DNA from: Methanobacteriota archaeon
GTDB lineage: Archaea; Thermoplasmatota; Thermoplasmata; RBG-16-68-12
Length of the DNA stretch: 11,872 nt
Direction of reading: 5' to 3'
NCBI GenBank assembly: GCA_005878415.1
Contig: VBMM01000147.1
Coordinates: 1 to 11,872, forward strand
The translations under genes and the position numbers were made by a program. Shown here in pieces: positions 1-6,580 of this stretch (its first letter is position 1; the number at the start of each line of letters is the position of its first letter). The notes below the pieces were generated by a model, which saw only the letters and a list, made by a program, of their open reading frames with translations, made no database searches and was not told the DNA's origin.

Positions 1-33
1 CATTCGAATACGTTCCCGCGCACGCGACGTGCC

Positions 34-41
34 ACTTAAAA
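34..41 (+). promoter_or_regulatory. Possible TATA box for cutA
   Basis: ACTTAAAA is the only AT-rich octamer upstream of cutA. A start site about 26 bases on would fall near 64, giving a leader of roughly 30 bases that contains the AGGAGGGG ribosome site. It reads almost the same on the other strand (CTTTTAAG-like), so it could also serve a gene leaving the window to the left. Weak call from composition and spacing only. Confidence 0.3.
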
Positions 42-95
42 GGCCGTCGAGCCCATTCCTGTTCCTGACCCTGATACCCATCAGGAGGGGACGCG

Positions 96-431
96 ATGCC
101 GCCGCGACGTGCCGCCGCACATGCCATGGCTTACGTGACCGCGCCGGACCTCGAGACAGCTCGGTCGATCGCGCGGACCGTGGTCGAACGACGATTGGCG
201 GCGTGCGCGAACCTGTGGCCGATCGAATCGATGTATCGGTGGAAGGGGAGACTCGAGGAGGCGAACGAGGTCGTGATCGTGTTCAAGACCCGCCGCGCCC
301 TCCTGCAGAAACTCATCGCCACGGTCCGGGAAAAGCACCCGTACGAGGTGCCGTGCATCGTCTCGTATCCGATGGGCCCCGCCTTGCGCGAGTACCTCGA
401 GTGGATCGATGAGGAGACCTCTCAGCGATAG
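96..431 (+). CDS. cutA: CutA-like divalent-cation tolerance protein
   Basis: A 111-residue protein of the CutA1 family, small ferredoxin-like proteins that form trimers and bind copper or other divalent cations; the cellular role in archaea is not settled. The sequence shows the family pattern in order: VTAPDLETA near residue 14, ERRLAACANL near 32, a YRWKGRLEE stretch near 47, VFKTRRALL near 63, and HPYEVPCIV near 81, followed by YLEW near the C-terminus. Length fits the family (about 100-112). Start at 96 is chosen because AGGAGGGG (83-90) lies five bases upstream as a Shine-Dalgarno; an ATG at 126 would give MAYVTAP, which matches the usual CutA N-terminus better, so the first ten residues are uncertain. 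Its 3' end overlaps the convergent MEMO gene by 10 bases. Confidence 0.9.
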   Translation: MPPRRAAAHAMAYVTAPDLETARSIARTVVERRLAACANLWPIESMYRWKGRLEEANEVVIVFKTRRALLQKLIATVREKHPYEVPCIVSYPMGPALREYLEWIDEETSQR

Positions 432-1285
432 ATCGCGATCGCCCCGTAGCCGACCGCGATCCGCGTGTCGCCGCTCGTGTCGCTCGACGTGCCGTACTTC
501 AGGAGCTTCGCCTGCGTCGCACCGAGACGCCTGGCGGCGGTCAGCATCGCGGTGACGGGGCCGTATCCGCACATGGAGATGTCGTCCTGCGCGACCCGCG
601 CGGAGAATCCCTTCGGGTCCAAGGCGAGGATCCTCTCGATCGCCTTCGCGTCCTGGGCCTTCGCGAACGCGGGCGCGGTCGTCCCGCGCGGCGGCATCTG
701 GTTGTACTGCACGCCCGCGTGCGTGAAGTCGGAGGAGGCGATCATCATCACACTCTTGCCCTTGACGGCGTCGGCGACGAGGCCGCCGACCTCCGAGGCG
801 AGGTCGTACTCCTGGAACGCCATGCACACGGGTACGAAGCGCACGGGGTCGGCGAGCGCCTGCAAGAACGGCAACTGGACCTCGATGCTGTGCTCATCGC
901 GGTGCGCCAGGATGTCGTCCTCGAGAGGCGGCTTCGAGACGGCGTCGTAGAGCCCGACGTCGATCGACGCCGTGCCGAGCGGCGTCTGCCAATCGTGTTT
1001 CGTGATCGCGAGGGGCGCCCCTTGGCCGTGGTGATTCGGGCCGAGGATGAGGAAGGCCGCCGGCCATCCGTCGGCCGCCAGGGCCGCATAGCCGTGCGCC
1101 GCCACCGGGCCCGAGTACACGTATCCCGCGTGAGGCACGACGAGTCCGAGGAGTCGGTGCTCGCCCTTCCTGATTTCGGGAACGCGGCCCGGCCCGAGCG
1201 GGTGGGTGTAACACTCCCGAATCTGCCGGAGGAGAGCGTCCCGCGAGTGCTCGTAGAACGCTCCCGCCACCGCCGGGTACCGCAT
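422..1285 (-). CDS. MEMO1 family protein (AmmeMemoRadiSam protein B type)
   Basis: A 287-residue MEMO-like protein. The fold is related to non-haem-iron extradiol dioxygenases; the biochemical role in archaea is unknown. In other genomes the family is linked with AMMECR1 and a radical SAM enzyme, neither of which is in this window. Conserved blocks are RYPAVAGAFY at 2-11, PHAGYVYSG at 51-59, GPNHHG at 82-87, HRDEHSIEVQLPF at 128-140, ASSDFTH at 183-189 and CGYGP at 239-243; the His and Cys positions thought to line the metal site are all present. Full length for the family. It starts 15 bases after rpsB ends, with GGAGGG (reverse of 1293-1298) seven bases before the ATG, so it is the last gene of the rpoK-eno-rpsB operon, a conserved euryarchaeal order. 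Confidence 0.93.
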   Translation of the reverse strand: MRYPAVAGAFYEHSRDALLRQIRECYTHPLGPGRVPEIRKGEHRLLGLVVPHAGYVYSGPVAAHGYAALAADGWPAAFLILGPNHHGQGAPLAITKHDWQTPLGTASIDVGLYDAVSKPPLEDDILAHRDEHSIEVQLPFLQALADPVRFVPVCMAFQEYDLASEVGGLVADAVKGKSVMMIASSDFTHAGVQYNQMPPRGTTAPAFAKAQDAKAIERILALDPKGFSARVAQDDISMCGYGPVTAMLTAARRLGATQAKLLKYGTSSDTSGDTRIAVGYGAIAIYR

Positions 1286-1300
1286 GAAAGGCGCCCTCCT

Positions 1301-1921
1301 TCAGAGGGACGCCTCGTAATCATCGATCGTGAAGGTAAAGCCTTCGTCCGACTTCAGCGTGCCGCGGGCCTTGAGGACCTCCCTCGTCAGGAGCCAGTAC
1401 ACCGTCGCGAGTGCGCGCCGGCCCTTGTTGTTCGTCGGCACGACGAGGTCCACATCCCGCGTCTCGTTGTTCGCGTCGCACAGGGCGACGACCGGGATCC
1501 CGACGTTTAGCGCTTCCCGGAGCGCCTGCTGGTCCGCGGCAGGATCCGTGATCATGAGGACCTCGGGCTCGATGAACTCCGGAAGGTTCGGATTCGTGAG
1601 CGTCCCCGGGACGAATCGGCCTGCGAGCACCTTCGCACCGACGTGCTTCGCGAAAAGCCGCGCGGGTTTCTGGCCGTACTGGCGGGCAGCGACGACGAGG
1701 ATGTTCTCCGCCTTGAACCGCGAAAGGAACTTCGACGCCTCCCGGATGCGGGTGTCGGTCTTCTTGATGTCGAGGACGTACAGGCCGTCGATCCGCACTT
1801 TGTAGATGAACGGCTTCATGTCGGCGCTTTTCTGCTGCGTCCCGATGTGGACCCCCGCCGTCAGGTAGACGTCCTCGGGGACGAGCAGTCCTTGGACGCC
1901 CGTCTGCTCCTCTTCTTGCAT
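1301..1921 (-). CDS. rps2: 30S ribosomal protein S2 (uS2)
   Basis: Small-subunit ribosomal protein uS2, 206 residues, of the short archaeal/eukaryotic (SA) type. Recognisable blocks are AGVHIGTQQK near residue 22, FIYKVRIDGLYVLDIKKTD near 38, ARQYGQKPA near 79, PGTLTNP near 105, and the long conserved run EPEVLMITDPAADQQALREA followed by NVGIPVVALCDANN and VVPTNNKGRRA. The ATG at 1921 overlaps the enolase stop by one base (TGATG), a classical coupling arrangement; a GTG one codon earlier is possible. The short acidic C-terminus ends in DDYEASL. Second-last gene of the operon, followed by the MEMO gene after 15 bases. Confidence 0.96.
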   Translation of the reverse strand: MQEEEQTGVQGLLVPEDVYLTAGVHIGTQQKSADMKPFIYKVRIDGLYVLDIKKTDTRIREASKFLSRFKAENILVVAARQYGQKPARLFAKHVGAKVLAGRFVPGTLTNPNLPEFIEPEVLMITDPAADQQALREALNVGIPVVALCDANNETRDVDLVVPTNNKGRRALATVYWLLTREVLKARGTLKSDEGFTFTIDDYEASL

Positions 1922-3132
1922 CACGTACCTTCCCGGAGTCCTTCCTCGATTCGGATGAGTTCGTTGAGCTTCGCGATCCGTTCTCCGCCGACCGCCCCGG
2001 TCTTGATCCCGAGGCAGCCCCAGGCGACGGCGAGGTGCGCGATCGCATCGTCCGTCGTCTCGCCGCTGCGGTGCGACATGACGGTCGCGTACCCGGATCG
2101 ATGCGCGAGGTCGACCGCGGCCTTCGTGTCGGAGAGCGTCCCAATTTGGTTCGGCTTAATAAGGATAGCGTTGCCCGCGCCCCCATCGATCCCTCGCTGG
2201 AGCCTCTTGACGTTCGTCACGAAGATGTCGTCGCCGATCACCTTGCATTTCGGTCCGACGCGTTTCGTCAACTCCGTGAAGGCGGCGAAATCCTCTTGGT
2301 CGAACGGATCTTCGACGCTGAACAGTCCGTACTCCCGCACGAGGCGTTCGACGAAATCGATCTGTTCGTCGCGCGAGAGGACGCGGTCGCGATAGTGGTA
2401 CTTGCCGCCGCGATAGAACTCGGAGGCGGCGAGATCGAGCGCGGGCCGGACGGGGAATCCGACGTCTCGCGCCACGGCTTGACAGGCATCCGATACGAGC
2501 CCGAGGGCCTCCTCGTCGGCGAGTTTCGCGATCCAGGCCCCCTCGTCGCCTCGTCCGAGCGGCTCGTCCGGAATGCGCTTCTCGAGCGACTCGCGGACCG
2601 CCCGATGCGCCCGTGCGTTCCCCAACACATTGTCGAGGGCGGTCGGACCCTGCGACACTACGAGGTACTCCTGGATCGTCGTCCCGCCGATCGCGTGGCG
2701 GCCCCCGCCGATCACGTTCCCGAACGGCAGAGGCAGGGTCACCCGTTCGCTCGTTCCCAGGTATCGGTACAGCGGGCGGCCCGCCGCCATCGCCGCCGCC
2801 CGTGCCGTGGCGATCGAGGTCGCGGTGGCCACGTTCGCGCCGATCCGGGCGAAGTTCTGCGTCCCGTCGACCTCGCGCAGCGTCGCGTCGATCCCGACCT
2901 GATCCGAGATGTCTCGACCGCGAAGCCGGGGCGCCACCGCCGTGCGGAAGGTGCGGAGCGCCTCGTCCACGCCCCCTTTCGGGAACGCCGGGGGCTCGTG
3001 GGTCCCGGTGCTCGCCCCGCTTGCGGCCGCCGCGCGCCCGAAGGCGTTCCCAGCGCGGACGTCGACCTCGACGGTCGGATTGCCGCGGCTGTCCAGGATC
3101 TTTCGAATCGTCGTGCCTTCAATCGAAGGCAT
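1921..3132 (-). CDS. eno: Enolase (phosphopyruvate hydratase)
   Basis: Glycolytic and gluconeogenic enzyme converting 2-phosphoglycerate to phosphoenolpyruvate; cytoplasmic, magnesium dependent. The 403-residue protein is slightly shorter than typical (about 410-430) but complete. Visible sites: ILDSRGNPTVEV at 12-23, the SGASTG mobile loop at 39-44, GGGRHA at 142-147, metal ligands D233 (ALDLA), E274 (VEDPF) and D301 (GDD), catalytic lysine K326 in LIKPNQIGT (a proline where many enolases have valine or leucine), SHRSGET at 353-359 and K377 (IKTGA). The ATG overlaps the end of rpoK by 14 bases, with GAGGT seven bases upstream lying inside rpoK, and the stop overlaps the rps2 start, so translation is probably coupled through the operon. 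Confidence 0.97.
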   Translation of the reverse strand: MPSIEGTTIRKILDSRGNPTVEVDVRAGNAFGRAAAASGASTGTHEPPAFPKGGVDEALRTFRTAVAPRLRGRDISDQVGIDATLREVDGTQNFARIGANVATATSIATARAAAMAAGRPLYRYLGTSERVTLPLPFGNVIGGGRHAIGGTTIQEYLVVSQGPTALDNVLGNARAHRAVRESLEKRIPDEPLGRGDEGAWIAKLADEEALGLVSDACQAVARDVGFPVRPALDLAASEFYRGGKYHYRDRVLSRDEQIDFVERLVREYGLFSVEDPFDQEDFAAFTELTKRVGPKCKVIGDDIFVTNVKRLQRGIDGGAGNAILIKPNQIGTLSDTKAAVDLAHRSGYATVMSHRSGETTDDAIAHLAVAWGCLGIKTGAVGGERIAKLNELIRIEEGLREGT

Positions 3133-3301
3133 CGCGGAACCTCTGAACGTTCAGCGGCGCGGTCCCGGACGCGAACTCGGAGAACGCGATCTCGAGCGGG
3201 TCGCCGCCCGAGTCCGCAGCCATCAATGAGGGCGCTCCCATCGAAATTTGTAGGGCTCGAGCCCCGATGATGCGGGCTCTCTCAAAGCGAGTATACCTCA
3301 T
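3119..3301 (-). CDS. rpoK: DNA-directed RNA polymerase subunit K (Rpo6)
   Basis: Sixty-residue archaeal homologue of eukaryotic RPB6 and bacterial omega, needed for assembly and stability of RNA polymerase. Diagnostic is RYTRFERARIIGARALQISM at residues 2-21, followed by GAP and the C-terminal DPLEIAFSEFASGTAPLNVQR. Archaeal RpoK proteins are commonly 57-90 residues, so this is full length. The ATG at 3301 is chosen over an upstream GTG at 3322 because a TATA box at 3334-3341 predicts transcription from about 3311, inside the longer version. First gene of the operon; its 3' end overlaps eno by 14 bases. The usual partner rpoN is not visible upstream, where a membrane protein gene lies instead. 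Confidence 0.94.
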   Translation of the reverse strand: MRYTRFERARIIGARALQISMGAPSLMAADSGGDPLEIAFSEFASGTAPLNVQRFRDAFD

Positions 3302-3333
3302 GAAAACACTGGCTCGACCCACAAGTCGAACGG

Positions 3334-3341
3334 ATATAAAG
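3334..3341 (-). promoter_or_regulatory. TATA box of the rpoK-eno-rps2-MEMO operon
   Basis: On the minus strand this reads CTTTATAT, a good archaeal box A. A start site about 26 bases downstream would be near 3311, ten bases before the rpoK ATG. It sits in an otherwise GC-rich stretch, immediately downstream of a GC hairpin that may end the preceding gene. Confidence 0.65.
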
Positions 3342-3347
3342 GTTTCC

Positions 3348-3367
3348 GCGGGCCCTTTCGGGCCCGC
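3348..3367 (-). terminator. Perfect 8-bp GC hairpin with GAAA loop, possible terminator or 3'-end structure
   Basis: On the minus strand the sequence is GCGGGCCC, loop GAAA, GGGCCCGC: a perfect eight-pair stem closed by a GNRA tetraloop, which is very stable as RNA only in this orientation. It starts 20 bases after the stop of the membrane protein gene and ends seven bases before the rpoK TATA box. The bases after it (GGAAACCTTTAT) are only mildly T-rich, so it may protect a 3' end or shape the promoter rather than terminate. Confidence 0.45.
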
Positions 3368-3386
3368 AACGAAAGGTGGGACTCGA

Positions 3387-3830
3387 CTACATCCCGGCCG
3401 GTCTCGACCGGAATTCCTTCCTGACGACGACCAGGTAGATGATGATGACGAGCCAGAGCACCGTCAAGTACCAGTAGGTCGCGACCGCCGCCAAGCTGCC
3501 GAGGAATGACAGCACGGCGATGATCATCGTGAGCATCCAGGCCCAGGGTCGCAGTCGGATGAGTCCGACTCCCGCAAGGACGGCAATGATGCCGAATATC
3601 ACGAAGACCGCACCAATGATGCCGAGAATCGCGCCGAACAGCCCGCCGACCTGACCGCCCGCCCCCGCCATGAGGAACGCGGCCGCGAACAGGAGGCCGC
3701 CCACGGCGAGGAGGCCGATCCCGGCGAGGATCACGAGGATCCCGAGGATCAACACCCCGATGGGCGTCTTTCGCGTCGCAGGCGCAGCAGGCATCGGCAT
3801 CGGCATGCTTCCAGGAGGTTGGGATTCCAT
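3387..3830 (-). CDS. Small four-helix membrane protein, function unknown
   Basis: A 147-residue protein not assignable to a named family. It has a soluble Pro/Met-rich N-terminus (residues 1-22, with an MPMPMPAAPA run), then about four hydrophobic helices: roughly 23-45, 47-82 (Gly/Ala rich, perhaps one long or two short helices), 84-105 and 108-135, and a basic tail KEFRSRPAGM. Such Gly/Ala/Ile-rich tetraspan proteins are common in Thermoplasmatota and are usually left as hypothetical. Start at the ATG at 3830 is chosen because a TATA box at 3861-3868 predicts transcription from about 3838; longer readings starting at 3857 or at a TTG at 3974 would begin before that point. Divergent from the zinc-ribbon gene, single-gene unit. 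Confidence 0.75.
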   Translation of the reverse strand: MESQPPGSMPMPMPAAPATRKTPIGVLILGILVILAGIGLLAVGGLLFAAAFLMAGAGGQVGGLFGAILGIIGAVFVIFGIIAVLAGVGLIRLRPWAWMLTMIIAVLSFLGSLAAVATYWYLTVLWLVIIIYLVVVRKEFRSRPAGM

Positions 3831-3860
3831 GGATTGACCGAGGGTGAATCCAGGTGACAT

Positions 3861-3868
3861 TATATAAG
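3861..3868 (-). promoter_or_regulatory. TATA box of the membrane protein gene
   Basis: The minus strand reads CTTATATA within the AT-rich run 3860-3883, the most AT-rich spot in this part of the window. The expected start site, about 26 bases on (near 3838), is eight bases from the ATG at 3830, implying a nearly leaderless mRNA. A second AT-rich block lies just upstream (3871-3886). Confidence 0.6.
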
Positions 3869-3922
3869 TATTATCGATAAAAAATCCGCCCGGATACCGT
3901 GCGGCAGAAATGTCACCACTAT

Positions 3923-3930
3923 CTTTATCT
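3923..3930 (+). promoter_or_regulatory. Possible TATA box of the zinc-ribbon gene
   Basis: CTTTATCT, about 26 bases before a presumed start at 3953 and 13 bases before that point to the ATG at 3966. Together with the minus-strand box at 3861-3868 it makes a divergent promoter region of about 135 bases between the two genes. Confidence 0.45.
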
Positions 3931-3965
3931 GAGGACGGTGTTTTCGCACTGCCGGTGATTCCCCC

Positions 3966-4112
3966 ATGGTGCAAGGTTACTGTGTGAAGTGCCGAGCAAA
4001 GCGGGAAATCAGTAACGCCGTCGCGGTGAAACTGAAGAACGGGAAGCCCGCGATGAAAGGCAAGTGTCCCGTCTGCGGCACGACAATGATGCGGATCGGC
4101 GCGGCGAAATAG
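3966..4112 (+). CDS. 48-residue zinc-ribbon protein, DUF5679-like
   Basis: A very small archaeal protein with one four-cysteine zinc ribbon: C6-x2-C9 in YCVKC and C34-x2-C37 in CPVCG, separated by a basic, Lys-rich stretch. The pattern YCVKCRAKRE, then KNGKPAMKGKCPVCGTTMMRI, is that of DUF5679 domains, found alone or attached to other proteins in archaea and many bacteria; no function is established. The basic charge suggests nucleic-acid or ribosome contact, which is inference. The ATG follows a C-rich stretch without a clear ribosome site, fitting a short leader from the TATA-like box at 3923-3930. It stands alone: the next gene has its own promoter about 50 bases downstream. Confidence 0.85.
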   Translation: MVQGYCVKCRAKREISNAVAVKLKNGKPAMKGKCPVCGTTMMRIGAAK

Positions 4113-4158
4113 CCCGGACCCCGGCCCGAGATGTCGCGCAGGATTCTCGGCTGAGAGA

Positions 4159-4166
4159 CTATTAAT
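4159..4166 (+). promoter_or_regulatory. Possible TATA box of the aminotransferase gene
   Basis: CTATTAAT in the 89-base gap before the aminotransferase. A start site near 4189 would leave a leader of about 13 bases before the GTG at 4202. The rest of the gap holds nothing else that I recognise. Confidence 0.5.
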
Positions 4167-4201
4167 ACGGCCGAATCCTAGCCTGCCTCCAGGGTGCCGA
4201 G

Positions 4202-5527
4202 GTGAGAGTCCCGGACATCAAGGTGACCCCGCCCGGGCCGAAAGCGCGGGAGATTATCGAACGGGATCGGGCTTCGATCGCGACGACGACGAAGACGGCG
4301 CCGATCGTCGTGAAGAGGGCGCACGGCTCCATCGTCGAGGACGTCGACGGGAACCTCCTGATCGACTTCGCCTCCGGGATCTCGGTGCTCAACGTCGGAC
4401 ACACCCATCCGAAAGTCGTCGACGCAATCTCGAAACAGGCCTCGGAGTTCACGCACTTCGCCGGGACCGACTTCTATTACGACGTCCAGGCGCGACTCGC
4501 CGAACGATTGGGCGCGATCACGCCGGGCAAACACCGCAAGAAGGTGTTCTTCGGGAACTCGGGCGCGGAAGCCAACGAGGCGGCGATCAAGGTCGCGAAG
4601 TCCCACAAGAAGCGACACATGTTCCTTGCCTTCCTCGGCGCCTTCCACGGACGGACGCAGGGCACGCTCTCGCTGACCGCGAGCAAGGCCCGCCAGCGCG
4701 CGGGGTTCTTCCCGAGCATGCCCGGCGTCGTCCACGTGCCGTATGCGTACTGCTACCGCTGCCCGTACAAGCTCACGTATCCGTCGTGCGACCTGTACTG
4801 CGCGAACATCATCGAGGACACGTACATGAAGACGATCGCGCCGCCCGAGGATACGGCGGGGATCTTCGTCGAACCAGTCCAGGGAGAAGGCGGATACATC
4901 GTCCCGCCACCGGGCTGGATGGACCGCGTCGCGAGGATCGCGAAGGATCACGATATCCTCCTGATCGACGACGAGGTCCAGAGCGGGCTCGGACGCACGG
5001 GGAAGATGTGGGCGATCGAGCACTCGAAGGCGATCCCCGACATCCTGACGACCGCGAAGTCCCTCGGCGGAGGGCTGCCGATCAGCGCCACGGTGTACCC
5101 GGCGGAGATGGACTTCCCGGAGAGCGGGAAGCACTCGAACACCTTCGGCGGGAATCCGATCGCATCCGCGGCATCCCTCGCGACCCTCGACGTGATTGAG
5201 GACGAGGGGCTCGTGGCCCGTAGCGCGAAGCTCGGCGAACACCTGGCGAAGCGCCTCGACGAGATGAAGGAGCGGTACGAGTTCATCGGGGACCGACGCG
5301 GGCTGGGGCTGATGCAGGCGACGGAGTTCGTCGTGGATCGCGCATCGAAGCGGCCGGACCCGAAACGGCGGGACCGCATCGAGAAGGACGCCTACGAGCA
5401 CGGGTTGATCCTCCTGCCCTGCGGCGAATCGAGCATCCGGTATATCCCGGCGCTGAACATTACGAAAGAAATCCTCGACGCGGGTCTCGACGTGCTCGAG
5501 GAGTGCCTCCGTCGCGCCGCCAAATAG
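4202..5527 (+). CDS. Class III PLP aminotransferase (GABA/ornithine aminotransferase or amino-acid racemase type)
   Basis: A 441-residue PLP enzyme of the ornithine/GABA aminotransferase group. Visible sites: GNSGAEANE at 118-126 (cofactor phosphate), FHGRT at 148-152, EPVQGEGG at 224-231, D257 in LLIDDEVQSG (pyridine nitrogen) and K286 in TTAKSLGGG (Schiff-base lysine); NTFGGNP at 313-319 completes the site. Resemblance to archaeal enzymes annotated as 4-aminobutyrate aminotransferase, some of which act as broad amino-acid racemases or ornithine aminotransferases, is clear, but substrate cannot be read from sequence. A cysteine-rich insertion, C184-x2-C187 and C196-x3-C200, could bind metal. 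Start GTG follows a promoter-like CTATTAAT; an ATG alternative is absent near the N-terminus. The amino-acid ABC importer follows 86 bases later, suggesting joint amino-acid use. Confidence 0.92.
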   Translation: MRVPDIKVTPPGPKAREIIERDRASIATTTKTAPIVVKRAHGSIVEDVDGNLLIDFASGISVLNVGHTHPKVVDAISKQASEFTHFAGTDFYYDVQARLAERLGAITPGKHRKKVFFGNSGAEANEAAIKVAKSHKKRHMFLAFLGAFHGRTQGTLSLTASKARQRAGFFPSMPGVVHVPYAYCYRCPYKLTYPSCDLYCANIIEDTYMKTIAPPEDTAGIFVEPVQGEGGYIVPPPGWMDRVARIAKDHDILLIDDEVQSGLGRTGKMWAIEHSKAIPDILTTAKSLGGGLPISATVYPAEMDFPESGKHSNTFGGNPIASAASLATLDVIEDEGLVARSAKLGEHLAKRLDEMKERYEFIGDRRGLGLMQATEFVVDRASKRPDPKRRDRIEKDAYEHGLILLPCGESSIRYIPALNITKEILDAGLDVLEECLRRAAK

Positions 5528-5583
5528 CGATTGGCAGGATTCTCGGAGTTCGAACCCCGTTCGAGTTCTGTCGCCCGGTGAGA

Positions 5584-5591
5584 TTCAAATA
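5584..5591 (+). promoter_or_regulatory. TATA-like box of the ABC importer operon
   Basis: TTCAAATA centred about 26 bases before the ATG at 5614, so the binding-protein mRNA would be leaderless. The 86-base gap also holds a short inverted repeat, CGAAC-CCC-GTTCG (5551-5563), whose core word GTTCGAGT recurs inverted in the hairpin at 6523-6548. Confidence 0.5.
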
Positions 5592-5613
5592 CTGACACGC
5601 GGTTGCACCGGAT

Positions 5614-6513
5614 ATGGTTGAGGGAGGAGTTGCGCCGCCCGCGGAGGCAATGCGGGGGGCGAAGGGTGTATCTATCGCCATCGTCGCGGTCGTGGCAATC
5701 GTTCTGTTCGTCGCCGGGGTCGGAGTGGGTTGGCTCGTCTTCTCACCCCCGTCAGCGAAGGTCTCGAAACTGTTCCTCGGGACGAACACCCCGTTCCCGC
5801 CCTTCGAGTCCAGGAACGCGACGTCGGACGCGCTCGAGGGGTTCGACATCGATCTGATTCAGACAATCGTCCAGCGTGGCTGGGGCTACACGGAGTGCAG
5901 CGATACGGTTACGAACCACTGCTACGAGTGGAATGACTTCCGGGACTTCTCCGCCTTGCTCGCCGCGGTGAGCGTCGGGCGCATGGACATCGCCGTAGGC
6001 GCCATTACGATGAACGGAGCCGTTGGCGCCGATCGCAACGGGTCGATGGACTTCTCCAATCCGTACTATCTTTCGAACCAAGGGATTTTGAAGCGCGCCA
6101 ACGACAACACGGCCTACTGTGCCGCGGCCGTGTGTACCGTCGCGGAGCTCAATACGACAACGCTAGTAGTCGGGGCTCAGGCCATCACCACGAGCGAATT
6201 CTGGGTTGAAGATAACCTGAAAAACGTGGTTAGCTCCAACCACTTGGAGCTCCGTCCCACCGTCGAGGACGTGCTGCTCCTGCTCTCTCAGAGGGTCGTC
6301 GACATCGTCGTCATCGACCTTCCGGCAGCCCAAGGAATCGCCGCAGCGAATCCGACCGCCTACGCCGTCGGAGGCGAGATCCTGACGAACGAGCTCTACG
6401 GGTTCGCGGTCGCCAACGGCGATCCGCTCGGGCTCGTGCCAATCATCAACGCCCAGCTCGCTGCGATGAAGTCGGACGGCACGTACCAGACGATTTTGAA
6501 TAAGTGGTTCTGA
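5614..6513 (+). CDS. Membrane-anchored solute-binding protein, polar amino-acid ABC importer (family 3)
   Basis: Extracytoplasmic binding component of an amino-acid importer, 299 residues. A short cytoplasmic N-terminus (1-18) is followed by one helix, SIAIVAVVAIVLFVAGVGVGWLVF style, at about 20-43, and no lipobox cysteine, so the protein is probably held by an uncleaved anchor. The family-3 pattern follows: LGTNTPFPPFES at 55-66, GFDIDLIQ at 76-83, DFSALLAAVSVGRMDIAVGA near 111-130, R141 and DFSNPYYLSNQGI at 146-158 (ligand site), VGAQAITTSEFW at 186-197, and RVVDIVVIDLPAA at 227-239. Two cysteine pairs, C95/C103 and C169/C174, may form disulfides. First gene of the importer operon; ligand unknown. 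Confidence 0.92.
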   Translation: MVEGGVAPPAEAMRGAKGVSIAIVAVVAIVLFVAGVGVGWLVFSPPSAKVSKLFLGTNTPFPPFESRNATSDALEGFDIDLIQTIVQRGWGYTECSDTVTNHCYEWNDFRDFSALLAAVSVGRMDIAVGAITMNGAVGADRNGSMDFSNPYYLSNQGILKRANDNTAYCAAAVCTVAELNTTTLVVGAQAITTSEFWVEDNLKNVVSSNHLELRPTVEDVLLLLSQRVVDIVVIDLPAAQGIAAANPTAYAVGGEILTNELYGFAVANGDPLGLVPIINAQLAAMKSDGTYQTILNKWF

Positions 6514-6522
6514 TCCGGTATG

Positions 6523-6548
6523 TTTGCGACTCGAACTCGGGTCGCAAA
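6523..6548 (+). repeat. 11-pair hairpin between binding protein and permease genes
   Basis: TTTGCGACTCG (6523-6533), loop AACT, CGGGTCGCAAA (6538-6548): eleven pairs with a single T-G wobble. It begins nine bases after the binding-protein stop and is followed by a pyrimidine-rich run (CCCTTTCCTCGTTTCCTCCC). In bacteria, structures in this position protect the upstream binding-protein mRNA or attenuate the permease genes; the same job here is inference. It is AT-capped and not followed by a T run, so not a typical intrinsic terminator. Confidence 0.6.
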
Positions 6549-6573
6549 CCCTTTCCTCGTTTCCTCCCTGGGT

Positions 6574-6580
6574 GAGGTGG
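6574..6580 (+). promoter_or_regulatory. Shine-Dalgarno-like GAGGTGG before permease 1
   Basis: GAGGTGG is a good ribosome site, but no ATG, GTG or TTG opens the permease frame at the right distance. Five bases on, in frame, is an ACG codon (6586). The GTG inside the motif at 6577 is in frame too but is followed two codons later by TAG (6583). Confidence 0.5.

Noticed and set aside
1..95. Possible end or start of a gene at the left edge
   Set aside because: Frames here are short and none shows a recognisable protein piece; cannot be decided without more sequence.
2035..3270. 411-codon plus-strand open frame opposite eno and rpoK
   Set aside because: Arg-rich low-complexity translation typical of the antisense of a GC-rich gene; the minus strand is unmistakably enolase.
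4178..5401. 407-codon minus-strand open frame opposite the aminotransferase
   Set aside because: Shadow of the coding strand: Arg/Asp/Val-rich with no motif, while the plus strand carries all aminotransferase sites.
5545..5570. GTTCGAA stretch resembling a tRNA T-loop
   Set aside because: The flanks do not form the five-pair T stem, and no acceptor, D or anticodon arm fits around it.
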